NCBI GenBank assembly: GCA_900547275.1 | Contig: URGA01000062.1 | Coordinates: 1 to 11,809 of the forward strand | Source of the DNA: an uncultured Oscillospiraceae bacterium | Lineage (GTDB): Bacteria; Bacillota; Clostridia; Oscillospirales; Acutalibacteraceae | Direction of reading: 5' to 3' | Length of the DNA stretch: 11,809 nucleotides | Shown here: positions 1 through 7,319 of the stretch, in pieces | Layout: every line of letters starts with the position of its first letter | Numbering within the stretch: position 1 is the stretch's first letter | Position numbers and translations under genes: made by a program | The notes under the pieces: generated by a model | Database searches by the model: none | Told to the model about the DNA's origin: nothing | The model's input: the letters and a program-made list of their open reading frames with translations, nothing else

Positions 1-1152
1 CTGGCGGTCTATCTCTTGTTTTCGGTTGCTTGCTTCCTTACCGTACATGAGCATTATTTCAGGATATAGAACAGTAAAGAATTCCTTTAGCCACGACAAG
101 TGCTGAAAGAATATGTTTTTATGCTTAAAAGCGTCTGCCCGATTTTCATAATCTTCCGGATCCTCAGCCTGTACCGCATGCTCAATCATTTCATCTGTCA
201 TTATCCGTCTTACTTCAAAGGGATTTATTTTAACCCTTCCGGAAGCACAGTTAATTACAGTTCCTTTGAGTTTTGGAATCATCTCAACATAGTCTTTGTC
301 AGGGTCGAGAAGAAATATTGAGTGACTTGAAAAAATCATTTGTGAGGCAATTTTCTTCATCAGCCAGGTCTTGCCTTGTCCTGACTGACCTACAATTGAA
401 AAGTTACCGTTAGTAATTTCTTCGTTTCTGGCGTCAAAGTCAAGGAATACATTTCCGCCGTCAATCGTCTCACCAAGCCAAAGACCATGGGCGTCGTTTC
501 TGTTGGAAAAAGAAAAAGGATACAAATTTGCAAGGGTGCTTGAAGGGATATTGTTTGCCGTTTTCAAAAAGAGGTCTTTTCCCAGCGGATTAACAGCCGT
601 AAAACCTTCTTTTTGCTCGAACCTTAAAATATCATATGTGATTTTATAACCCAGCAGAATATTTTTGATTTCGCGCTCTTTACTGTCCAGCTCTTCCTCT
701 GTTCTTCCGTAGAATTCGATAAAGATATTTGTCATGAATATCTTGTTTCTGCCCTTTTGCAGTTCCTTATAGAATTCGATGATATTATCCTCATCGGCTT
801 CAGCGTCAAGCTGTTCGGTTATCTTTGATGAATTACGGCGCTTAGCTGTTTTGTTGTTGATCTGATTATTGATAAGCGTTTGCGCTTTGCCCTCGATCAA
901 CGGCTGCGTACGCATAGAAAATGTTGTTGACTTAATTCTTGAAACAGCACTTAAAACACAGCTTGCGCTTATGCTGGACGGAAAGTTTTTGATCATAATT
1001 GTTCTGCGCATAAAATCATTCTGCCATGTATGCCTGGGCAGAAAGTTTATCCTGTGGGGAGTAAGACGCCGAGCAAGCATTATATCTTCATAGTCAGCAT
1101 ATGACATATGCTTCAACTCTTTTTTACTTGGTTCGTTTGACTGAGTTATCAT
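1..1152 (-). CDS. VirB4-family T4SS ATPase, C-terminus cut by window edge
   Basis: This is the conjugation ATPase that energises channel assembly and DNA transfer at the inner face of the membrane. Reading the reverse complement gives 384 open codons with no stop before base 1, so the C-terminus lies outside the window. The Walker A motif GQSGQGKT is at about residues 255-262. It is followed by LLDPDKDY (about 281-288), the equivalent of the DPE-x-EY motif of VirB4 proteins, and then INPFEV. The part before the ATPase core (RINFLPRH, then a charged helical stretch) fits the middle of VirB4/PrgJ-type proteins. The ATG at 1152 overlaps the upstream gene by 29 bases and has GGAGAGGAG at a rather long spacing. 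ATG at 1107, behind AAAGAG, is the alternative start. The Walker B and arginine-finger region is not visible. Family assignment is firm; the exact start is uncertain. Confidence 0.9.
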   Translation of the reverse strand, partial: MITQSNEPSKKELKHMSYADYEDIMLARRLTPHRINFLPRHTWQNDFMRRTIMIKNFPSSISASCVLSAVSRIKSTTFSMRTQPLIEGKAQTLINNQINNKTAKRRNSSKITEQLDAEADEDNIIEFYKELQKGRNKIFMTNIFIEFYGRTEEELDSKEREIKNILLGYKITYDILRFEQKEGFTAVNPLGKDLFLKTANNIPSSTLANLYPFSFSNRNDAHGLWLGETIDGGNVFLDFDARNEEITNGNFSIVGQSGQGKTWLMKKIASQMIFSSHSIFLLDPDKDYVEMIPKLKGTVINCASGRVKINPFEVRRIMTDEMIEHAVQAEDPEDYENRADAFKHKNIFFQHLSWLKEFFTVLYPEIMLMYGKEASNRKQEIDRQ

Positions 1153-1684
1153 ACTTTTGTTTCAGCTCCTCTCCGAAAAAATAGATATCAAATGTTGAGA
1201 ACTCTCTTAAATAATAGTTTCTGAAAACTGTTATGAGTTCTTTCTTTTTTACTTTTGAATACCTCATATTCTGACTCTGAAGCGCCTCCTCAAACGACTG
1301 CTTTTCCTCATCGTTTTTTGCGCAGATTATGAAGTAATAAGCACGCTGAATTGAAGACGTTTTCTTCTTGTTGGCGTCATATGAAGAAATCAGATCGACT
1401 ATCTGCTCAGTGTATTCTTTATAGTCGCCACTCATATTAGAAAAGAATTCTTTATTATGAGAAAGATCTTCAACTTTGTCCATGGCAAACGTATCCACTG
1501 CCCGGTTTGTCGATTCGTAAAACTGGCATAATGAAGATATTTCATTGTCCATTTCCTGTTCTGTCAATATCGCTGTGTTAGGCGGATAAAATCTAAAAAA
1601 GAAGAATTTACTGTCGCCGACTGCAACGTGGTCGTCACGAATCTTAAATGAAATTAAATTTTCCATTTTGTCTTTCTTGGCCAC
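1124..1684 (-). CDS. T4SS protein resembling a separate VirB4 N-terminal domain
   Basis: A 186-residue soluble protein with no signal peptide or membrane helix, rich in charged residues. Two stretches look like the N-terminal domain of VirB4/TraC-type ATPases: an early beta-rich segment (about 11-40, GDSKFFFFRFYPP) and a later one, AYYFIICAKNDEEKQSFEEAL (about 116-135), followed by KKELITVFRNYYL (about 148-160). This domain normally sits directly before the region with which the next gene begins, so VirB4 may here be encoded as two polypeptides. That is inference from pattern, not a database match. The start is GTG at 1684, sharing one base with the stop of the PrgI gene (TAGTG) and preceded by GGAGGTGA at 6-base spacing. 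Its end overlaps the VirB4 start. It could instead be an unrelated T4SS accessory protein. Confidence 0.8.
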   Translation of the reverse strand: MAKKDKMENLISFKIRDDHVAVGDSKFFFFRFYPPNTAILTEQEMDNEISSLCQFYESTNRAVDTFAMDKVEDLSHNKEFFSNMSGDYKEYTEQIVDLISSYDANKKKTSSIQRAYYFIICAKNDEEKQSFEEALQSQNMRYSKVKKKELITVFRNYYLREFSTFDIYFFGEELKQKYDNSVKRTK

Positions 1685-1950
1685 TATTCGTCACCTCCGC
1701 CGATAAGGCTGTAATCCTGTGGTTTGAAAAAGTAATTATATACTTTTTTGCCGTATTGCCAGATGTTTTCCTCACCGTCAATAAATCTAACGCACGTAGC
1801 AAAAACAGCTGCAGGAATTACCACCAAATAAAATTTTGCTGAAACAATGGCTATTAAGAATGAAAAAACAATAACCAGAAGTTCCGCAAGTGTTAACCCC
1901 CACATTGTATATTTCTTGTTCAATCTGGGAGGTATAAGATATTTTTTCAT
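1684..1950 (-). CDS. PrgI family (VirB3-like) T4SS membrane protein
   Basis: An 88-residue inner-membrane protein of the conjugation channel. It opens with MKKYLIPPRLNKKYTMWGLT, has one hydrophobic hairpin or two closely spaced helices at about 17-52 (LLVIVFSFLIAIVSA, then FYLVVIPAAVFATCV), and ends in the typical PrgI tail with a YNYFFKPQDY motif. PrgI-type proteins are considered the Gram-positive counterparts of VirB3, and they are usually encoded directly before VirB4, as here. The start ATG at 1950 follows AAAGGA with 8-base spacing. It lies 14 bases behind the VirB6-like gene and overlaps the next gene by one base, so it is translationally coupled within the T4SS operon. Confidence 0.88.
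   Translation of the reverse strand: MKKYLIPPRLNKKYTMWGLTLAELLVIVFSFLIAIVSAKFYLVVIPAAVFATCVRFIDGEENIWQYGKKVYNYFFKPQDYSLIGGGDE
1691..1698 (-). promoter_or_regulatory. Strong ribosome binding site deciding a GTG start
   Basis: GGAGGTGA on the minus strand lies inside the last codons of the PrgI gene, six bases before GTG at 1684. It is the best Shine-Dalgarno match in the T4SS block. It supports GTG over the internal ATG seven codons later as the start of the 186-residue protein. Confidence 0.75.
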
Positions 1951-1964
1951 AAGTTAATTCCTTT

Positions 1965-2786
1965 CTATCTAATCATCATTGCACCGGTCTGTATTGCCAT
2001 TGCTCCGAAGTTACCCTGGCTTCCGCTGCTCCAACCATACTTATTAAGCAATTTTGGAACAGCCGGCATTGTAAGCCAGCATGTTAAGCAAAATATAACA
2101 TTGTCTGCATTGAAGAAACCGCAGCCGAGGAAGAACAGAACATATACAAACAAATAAGTTAACGTAATAGATAACATCTGCCTGATCCAATCTCCCATTT
2201 TTGTTGTATCGCCACGCATAATATCTCCGACATATAATACCGATGTAAGAATATGTACAAACATTTCGCCGGATCTCTTAATAGCGTTGACCGCAAAAAC
2301 TACCACGGCAAACAATATGATGATCATGAACACAAGATTTAACATATCTGCAGCTTCTAAATCATCTGAGACTATTGTTTCAATTATTTCACTTGCAGAC
2401 TGGGATAACTCATCAGTAGAAAGTGAAATGCCAAAATAGGTTGTAATTTTATAGGCCAGTTCCATACTCCAAACACCTATCCAACGAGCGCACAGAGCAA
2501 AAACAAATGATTTTGCTATATTTGAAAATGCCACTGAATAGTACACTGGTTTTCCGGAAACTCTCTCTTCGGCGATATCTACTGCAACAACAATAAAGCA
2601 CACGCCGAAAACAAGAATGTTCAGCCACATTGAAAAGTTGAGAAACAGGTTAATTGCTTTTATTTCAAAAAACGAAAGCACATAAGTATTTACAAAATTT
2701 ATGGCAAAGGCCGCTAATCCGATTATTCTAGAATTTAACCAGTCTAAAAGACTGGTTAAAAACTGAAACACGATACTCTCAACCAT
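1965..2786 (-). CDS. Polytopic T4SS membrane protein, VirB6/TrbL-like
   Basis: A 273-residue integral membrane protein with about six hydrophobic segments, at roughly 20-40, 50-72, 84-106, 148-170, 204-224 and 228-246. The acidic stretch between the third and fourth (about 123-147) is likely a hydrophilic loop. Size, number of helices and position (directly before PrgI and VirB4, directly after a small two-helix protein) match the VirB6/TrbL-type channel component of Gram-positive conjugation systems. The sequence itself does not let me name a specific subfamily, so the role is inferred from context and topology. The C-terminus is glycine/methionine-rich (GAMAIQTGAMMIR). The start ATG at 2786 comes three bases after the stop of the DUF3852-like gene, with only a weak ribosome site, so coupling is likely. 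Confidence 0.85.
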   Translation of the reverse strand: MVESIVFQFLTSLLDWLNSRIIGLAAFAINFVNTYVLSFFEIKAINLFLNFSMWLNILVFGVCFIVVAVDIAEERVSGKPVYYSVAFSNIAKSFVFALCARWIGVWSMELAYKITTYFGISLSTDELSQSASEIIETIVSDDLEAADMLNLVFMIIILFAVVVFAVNAIKRSGEMFVHILTSVLYVGDIMRGDTTKMGDWIRQMLSITLTYLFVYVLFFLGCGFFNADNVIFCLTCWLTMPAVPKLLNKYGWSSGSQGNFGAMAIQTGAMMIR

Positions 2787-2789
2787 TTT

Positions 2790-3083
2790 TTATACCCCGA
2801 CTACCGTCCAGATCCATGCTGGTGAAGAAGCAATCACAGCAATTACAATAACAACAACTACAATGGTAGTGATTTTATTACTGTAATCCTCGCCGCTCCG
2901 GTGCAGCTTTATCGCACTTGCAATTGCAAAAATGAGGACACCTGCAAGAATGGCGCATATGATAGGAATTGCGACATTGTTTACCACAAATTTAACAGTA
3001 TCCATAATTTCGTTTTTTGCAGCGGTCAAGCCTGACTGAACATCAAGCAAAACCGGAGCAACATTGCTGAATAAAAATCTCAT
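2790..3083 (-). CDS. Small two-helix membrane protein, DUF3852-like (T4SS)
   Basis: A 97-residue protein with a short amphipathic N-terminus, a hydrophobic helix at about 35-58 (VAIPIICAILAGVLIFAIASA), a charged turn (KLHRSGEDYSNK) and a second helix at about 71-93, ending in PAWIWTVVGV. The pattern of a VVNNV-x-P segment entering the first helix, a basic/acidic turn, and a P-x-x-IW ending resembles DUF3852 proteins found in Firmicute conjugative elements. The two-helix layout also recalls VirB2-like subunits, which is only an analogy. Its ATG overlaps the stop of the upstream gene (ATGA), with AAAGGA ten bases ahead, so it is coupled to that gene. Existence is very likely; family name moderately likely; function unknown. 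Confidence 0.83.
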   Translation of the reverse strand: MRFLFSNVAPVLLDVQSGLTAAKNEIMDTVKFVVNNVAIPIICAILAGVLIFAIASAIKLHRSGEDYSNKITTIVVVVIVIAVIASSPAWIWTVVGV

Positions 3084-4069
3084 CTTGATATCGTCCTTTC
3101 TATCGTTTGAGTAATGGAAGCTGATTGTGAAATCGTACCGTTTTGCTGAGAAAGAATTTTTAAGTCTTCATTAAAGTCCTTAGTATGAGGAGGCTTGTCG
3201 ATAATCTTTCCGGTATATCCTTCCTTTTGCAACGCTTCAATTGCTCTTTTTCTGTATTTATTTCCGGCTACGTCATTGTCGAAGCCGATATAAACGGTCT
3301 TTATGTTTTTATGCTGGGAAACATAATTAACTATTGGCTTCATCGAAGGGCCGCAAGTTGCGACATAATCATAATCATTGGGATTAAAATTATGTTTTTC
3401 TAACATCGTCATTACAGACATACTGTCAATAACGGCTTCAGTAACAAACAGTTTATTTGAATTGTTGCATACAGACCAGGCATATTCAAAGTTGCTTCCT
3501 GGAACTATATGAGTATATGCTCTATCATAACCTTCGGTAATTTTATCGCTGTAGCCACGCTGAAAACAAAAGCATTCCTTTCCGTCGTGATAACCGACAA
3601 ATGTTGGGTTGCCTCTTACGTCTTCATATAAGTAATTGCGTTTGATCATATCGGTGATTACTTTTCGACTTAAGCAGCGTGTCTGGTTAAGGTAGGCATA
3701 AACGCGTTTATAACTGTTCGGACTTTTGGCTGGTAATTCAAACGGCTTTTTTTCAGGAGGTTTGTATTCTCTTTTAACATGACTTATTTTATAGTTAGTC
3801 ACGCCGTTAAGCTCTCTTGCCAGCATTTTAATAGCTTCACTGTTACTGATTCCGTAATGCCACTGTGCAAAGTTGATTACATTTAATCTGCGGTTATCTC
3901 CAGTCCCCGGATGAAAATAAGTATTTGTATCGGGATATATTCTTACACTGCCGTGTTCTCTTAATCCGTAGTAACTTCCATTTCCTATAGGGTACGGAGT
4001 GTAACCGCAGTCTTTCATATATTCAAGCAAATCTATGTTTGCAAGAATTCTTTCTACAGTTCTGCCCAT
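3080..4069 (-). CDS. DUF3991/TOPRIM primase-like protein of mobile element
   Basis: A 329-residue cytoplasmic protein. The N-terminus (about 1-90) looks like the fold of a DnaG-type CHC2 domain (GSVRIYPDTNTYFHPGTG, then NVINFAQWHYG) but lacks the zinc-binding Cys/His set. Residues about 117-170 fit DUF3991 (YAYLNQTRCLSRKVI, then TFVGYHDGKE). The C-terminal half is a TOPRIM domain: FVTEAVIDSMS with Glu211, GFDNDVAGNK with Asp264 and Asp266, then KDFNEDL (298-304). Such proteins are common on conjugative and phage-like elements and are thought to act in element DNA replication or priming. It is the first gene after the hairpin at 4082-4116. GGAG lies 8 bases before its ATG, and it overlaps the next gene by 4 bases. 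The catalytic acidic residues are present; primase activity is inferred. Confidence 0.88.
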   Translation of the reverse strand: MGRTVERILANIDLLEYMKDCGYTPYPIGNGSYYGLREHGSVRIYPDTNTYFHPGTGDNRRLNVINFAQWHYGISNSEAIKMLARELNGVTNYKISHVKREYKPPEKKPFELPAKSPNSYKRVYAYLNQTRCLSRKVITDMIKRNYLYEDVRGNPTFVGYHDGKECFCFQRGYSDKITEGYDRAYTHIVPGSNFEYAWSVCNNSNKLFVTEAVIDSMSVMTMLEKHNFNPNDYDYVATCGPSMKPIVNYVSQHKNIKTVYIGFDNDVAGNKYRKRAIEALQKEGYTGKIIDKPPHTKDFNEDLKILSQQNGTISQSASITQTIERTISR

Positions 4070-4081
4070 TGTTTTAACTCC

Positions 4082-4116
4082 AAATAAAGAAAGGTGCGCA
4101 CCGAGTGCGCACCTTT
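4082..4116 (-). terminator. Strong hairpin after the GDPD gene
   Basis: A perfect 12-bp stem (4090-4101 paired with 4105-4116, arms AAAGGTGCGCAC and GTGCGCACCTTT) around a 3-base loop. On the minus strand it is followed by the T-rich but imperfect tract TCTTTATTT. It starts 27 bases after the GDPD stop codon and ends 20 bases before the next start codon. I see no separate promoter in that gap, so it may terminate partially and set the level of the downstream T4SS genes. Confidence 0.8.
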
Positions 4117-4143
4117 TAATCTATAGTTTTATTCAGTAATGAA

Positions 4144-5796
4144 TCAAAAATACACCTTGTATCTGTCGTAAACTAACTTTAAATTAGTAGGGGTTCTTAA
4201 AGTAAAATGAGCACGAACATTGTCAGGAGTGGTGTTATACAGATTAACAAGATCAGAAATATTAGACATGCCTTGAATATAATTTCCGATTGTAACATAA
4301 TCAAATTGCTCAGCGTATTCGGGCTTATAGGTCTTATACGATGTAACGATATCGAGTGTGTTTGTATCAGATTTAAGATACAAAAACTCCTCGATCATTT
4401 CATCTGTGTAACCATTCGCCTGACCTGAAAACAATCTTAATCCAATACTGTCGTCATAGTCATGTATTTTTTTCAACTCATTAAAAAATGATGATGTAAT
4501 TGTAGTTCTGTTAAGCATATTGCGTGATTCAAGTTCAGGCATGACTACTTCAATAAACTGCTCTGCGCAATTCTGTTTCATGTCATACGTTAAATATAAG
4601 TCGTTACAACCTGCATAATAGTCTAAACAATCAAGCAAATTGTCATATTCATGACCCATTTCCTTTAATTCTTCGTATGTATGTTCTGTGGGATTAATAG
4701 TTCCTGAAACGTCAGGGCCGTCATGTGTTATAAGTGGGATATTATCTTTACTAAAAGTGATATCGATATCTAAATATCTCATCCCGTATTCTTCAATGAA
4801 TATTTTTGTATCCTCAAAAGAATCAACGTTGTGACCCAGAGTCATTCGGGGATTTGAGTCAGGCAAATATTTTTGATTTTCTTTTGCATATTTTGCAAGA
4901 ACATCAAGATATTTTATATCCTGGCCGTCTTTTGATATAAATAGATTTTGAAGGTCGAAATCATCCTGAGACATTGCTTTTGACCAATCTGCGATAGCAA
5001 AAGACATTGCAAACGCTGTTTCAGGTATTTCGTATGTAGTCTCTTTGCCAGCTGCTACACTGGTACGACTTAGTTCCTTCCAACTTGAATCGCCGGTTAA
5101 AACATAGTATGTATGATCATCGCTGCTGTTTTTAATGGTTATTTCATCCCCCGGTTGAAGCCCTAATTCGCTCAGCGGAATAACATTATACTCGGCTGTA
5201 TTCCAGCAATACTTATACTGCTTTGATTTATATATATCACTGGTGCTTAGCGTGTTTGTAGGGCTTTCAGCATAACGAGCACCTATATCAGGAATAAAAG
5301 TTTCACTTGCGCTTTTTGCAATAACTTCTCGATTCTCTGACATTGCTATATTATATTTTACAGCACTTGTCCATTCACCAGCTGACAATGTGGTTGCTGT
5401 TATTTTTGTTATGGCTGATTCATTGCCATTTAAGTCTTGATAAGTAAATTCTGTCTTGTTTTGTTCAACTACAGCATTTATATCTTCTTTGCCTTCCTGA
5501 CGCAAAGCTATAGTATCATCAGGCACAACAGAAATAATCCTGTCACCAGCCATATCGCCTTCAACATATACAAGCCCTTCACCGACATATTCGTTGTTTT
5601 CATTAGGAGTACCTGATACGGTAATGCTTGAGGGCAACCAGACTATAGCTTCGCCTTCAACTGTTGCAGTAACGGTGGTTGAAGCTTTATCGCCCGGCGT
5701 AACTTCCTGGTCTGCCGCAAATGCCGGAACAGCTGATGAACAAATCATTACAATGGACAATATTGAGCAGGCAATGATTTTAAGTACTTTTTTCAT
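4144..5796 (-). CDS. Secreted protein with diverged glycerophosphodiester phosphodiesterase domain
   Basis: A 550-residue exported protein with three parts. A signal peptide (1-28, cleavage near AFA-AD) is followed by a domain at about 48-153 that is a paralogue of the neighbouring 192-residue protein: both have IVWLP, ISVVPD, KTEFTYQDL and a closing AGEW/AGDW. Residues about 195-290 form an unassigned beta-rich region. The C-terminal domain (about 315-550) is GDPD-like: GHNVDSFEDT with His322, LDIDITFSKDNIPLITHDG with Asp343, Asp345, His358 and Asp359, and YDMK at 404-407. GDPD enzymes cleave glycerophosphodiesters with a metal ion. Here both histidines are kept, but the usual Arg after the first His is Asn and both usual Glu ligands appear as Asp, so activity is uncertain. 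AAGGAG lies 7 bases before the ATG. No cell-wall anchor is seen, so it is probably released. Confidence 0.88.
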   Translation of the reverse strand: MKKVLKIIACSILSIVMICSSAVPAFAADQEVTPGDKASTTVTATVEGEAIVWLPSSITVSGTPNENNEYVGEGLVYVEGDMAGDRIISVVPDDTIALRQEGKEDINAVVEQNKTEFTYQDLNGNESAITKITATTLSAGEWTSAVKYNIAMSENREVIAKSASETFIPDIGARYAESPTNTLSTSDIYKSKQYKYCWNTAEYNVIPLSELGLQPGDEITIKNSSDDHTYYVLTGDSSWKELSRTSVAAGKETTYEIPETAFAMSFAIADWSKAMSQDDFDLQNLFISKDGQDIKYLDVLAKYAKENQKYLPDSNPRMTLGHNVDSFEDTKIFIEEYGMRYLDIDITFSKDNIPLITHDGPDVSGTINPTEHTYEELKEMGHEYDNLLDCLDYYAGCNDLYLTYDMKQNCAEQFIEVVMPELESRNMLNRTTITSSFFNELKKIHDYDDSIGLRLFSGQANGYTDEMIEEFLYLKSDTNTLDIVTSYKTYKPEYAEQFDYVTIGNYIQGMSNISDLVNLYNTTPDNVRAHFTLRTPTNLKLVYDRYKVYF

Positions 5797-5827
5797 ATTT
5801 TTTCTCCTTATGTTTTGAAAAGAAAAA

Positions 5828-6406
5828 TCATCTTGTTTTCAGGGAAACCTGATAGGAGTACACTCCTACCCAATCTCCGGCGGTCAGCCTGTTAGTTGAA
5901 ATTTTTGTTGTGGTGGTAGCTTTGTTGCCGTCTTTCAAATCCTGGTAAGTAAATTCCGTCTTTTCCTGCGTAATTGTTGCCGTCACATCCGGCTTACCAT
6001 CCTGCTTCATAATGACTGTTTTATCAGGTACAACAGAAATGTATTCATTTCCGGCAATGTTACCCTGAACGCTTACAGGAACGCTGCAGCCATATTCTCC
6101 TGAATCACTGTCAAGATTCTTTTCCAAAGTTGCGGTTGTGGGCAGCCAAACTATGATATCACCCTCAACGAGGTCGCCGTTTTCATCATAATAGTCTGAG
6201 CCGCTGGCCTGTGAAGCACAGACATCAACTGAGTATGATTTGCTCTCTTCGATAAAATCTGAATGCGCCGTCATGTTTGATTCTTTAGAATAATCAGAAG
6301 CCTGTGAACCTTCTGAGTTTGGAGCTGCCATTACCGGAACAGCCGATGAAAACATCAGTACAACTGACAATACTGAACAAGCGATAGTTTTGATTACTTT
6401 TTTCAT
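5828..6406 (-). CDS. Small secreted protein, paralogue of GDPD N-terminal domain
   Basis: A 192-residue exported protein of unknown function. The signal peptide (1-28) is nearly identical in layout to that of the next gene (MKKVIKTIACSVLS against MKKVLKIIACSILS). A polar spacer with many Ser, Glu and Asp (29-80) leads to a beta-rich domain at about 82-190 with IVWLP, EYISVVPDKTV, KTEFTYQDL and a final TAGDWVGVYSYQVSL. The protein ends four residues after this strand, with no membrane helix or sortase motif. The strand pattern suggests a small beta-sandwich. The start has AAAGGAGAG 6-7 bases ahead, a strong site, and the gene lies 16 bases behind its upstream neighbour. It may interact with the adhesin or the membrane protein of the same block, but no sequence feature proves this. 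Confidence 0.85.
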   Translation of the reverse strand: MKKVIKTIACSVLSVVLMFSSAVPVMAAPNSEGSQASDYSKESNMTAHSDFIEESKSYSVDVCASQASGSDYYDENGDLVEGDIIVWLPTTATLEKNLDSDSGEYGCSVPVSVQGNIAGNEYISVVPDKTVIMKQDGKPDVTATITQEKTEFTYQDLKDGNKATTTTKISTNRLTAGDWVGVYSYQVSLKTR

Positions 6407-6422
6407 ATTAATCTCTCCTTTG

Positions 6423-7277
6423 TTATTTCACAACAACGTCAACGATTATATCTCCGTCAACGGGATTAACGCTTCCGTCGTCATTGTAGTTTTTAACGTT
6501 CATGGTTAACTCATATTCACCCGGTGTATTCAACACAGAATACACATTGACCTTGGCACTGTTTCCCGGATAGATCAGCCCTGTAGAACCGATAAACACA
6601 CCGTCCGATGTGTAAACATCATAAGAAATACATTTGACGTTCTTCATGTAATTCTTAAGTTCGATAGTCGGGTAGTCTTTGGATACATAATAGGTGCTTT
6701 TCAGCATTATTGCGAAATTCTGACTTGGATCATGTTGCGCCTGAACACTTTCCGAGTACGGCGCCTGATCAGCCATTGGCGGAGTAGTCGTTTCAACTTC
6801 ATTTGGTACCGGACAAAGCAATTCTGTCAACAAACCAAGCAGCAAGATCATAAAAATTATCAATGGTATGAGTGAGAAAGTACATAAGCGAACAAATTTC
6901 TGTCCGCCCACATAGGCATAGCCTACTGTTCGGCGGAAGCACAAGCGTTCATAGAGATCGAATTTCTTAAATGCAGTCAGCTCAACAGAATTATCATAAA
7001 GATCTTTCAGTTCAAACTGGACAACTCCGGTGATTCGTTTTTTACTTTTTTTCGTAACAACTTTTTCCGGGTAATCAGAAGTAACTACGTCTTCATAGTG
7101 CTTTTGATTGAGTTTAATGTCGCCGATCACGATCCCACCATTATTCCGAGAATAATTTTTGAACTCGCGGGCAGACAAATATCTGACAGGCTTAATGTCT
7201 TTTTTATTAAGTTCCTTTGTTTTATATTCATCAGAAACAAAAGAACGAACAGTATAATATTTTTTATCAAAAATCAT
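6423..7277 (-). CDS. Single-pass membrane protein with extracellular beta domain
   Basis: A 284-residue protein without a signal peptide. The N-terminal 125 residues are highly charged and probably cytoplasmic. A membrane helix at about 130-154 (CTFSLIPLIIFMILLLGLL) is flanked by Arg/Lys on the inner side. A Thr/Pro/Gln-rich linker (155-185) leads to an outer domain of about 100 residues with ISYDVYTSDGVFIGSTGLIYPG and TPGEYELTMNV, ending in IIVDVVVK. This GLI-x-PG plus Y-E-L-T pattern resembles small Ig-like outer domains seen in other Firmicute surface proteins; a precise family is not recognised. It starts 12 bases after the T-tract of the adhesin terminator, so expression would depend on read-through or an unseen promoter. 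Likely a surface partner or assembly factor of the adhesin block (inference). Confidence 0.85.
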   Translation of the reverse strand: MIFDKKYYTVRSFVSDEYKTKELNKKDIKPVRYLSAREFKNYSRNNGGIVIGDIKLNQKHYEDVVTSDYPEKVVTKKSKKRITGVVQFELKDLYDNSVELTAFKKFDLYERLCFRRTVGYAYVGGQKFVRLCTFSLIPLIIFMILLLGLLTELLCPVPNEVETTTPPMADQAPYSESVQAQHDPSQNFAIMLKSTYYVSKDYPTIELKNYMKNVKCISYDVYTSDGVFIGSTGLIYPGNSAKVNVYSVLNTPGEYELTMNVKNYNDDGSVNPVDGDIIVDVVVK

Positions 7278-7288
7278 TGTTCTTCCCC

Positions 7289-7319
7289 AAAAAAAGCCGC
7301 TGTCTTAACGGCAGCGGCT
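7289..7319 (-). terminator. Rho-independent terminator overlapping adhesin stop codon
   Basis: An 8-bp GC-rich stem (AGCCGCTG at 7295-7302 paired with CAGCGGCT at 7312-7319) with a 9-base loop, followed on the minus strand by seven T (7295-7289). The last codons of the adhesin (Ser-Arg-Cys-Arg) are encoded in the stem, and its stop codon (7305-7307) lies in the loop. The next gene starts only 11 bases further on, so termination is probably incomplete. Confidence 0.82.

Noticed and set aside
869..1093. Plus-strand 74-codon frame opposite VirB4
   Set aside because: Antisense to a well-supported VirB4 reading frame and without a ribosome binding site.
1117..1126. A-AAA-AAG heptamer near the join of the 186-residue ORF and VirB4
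   Set aside because: It overlaps and follows the TAA stop of the first ORF, so a ribosome in that frame would not slip on it before terminating. Two separate starts explain the arrangement better.
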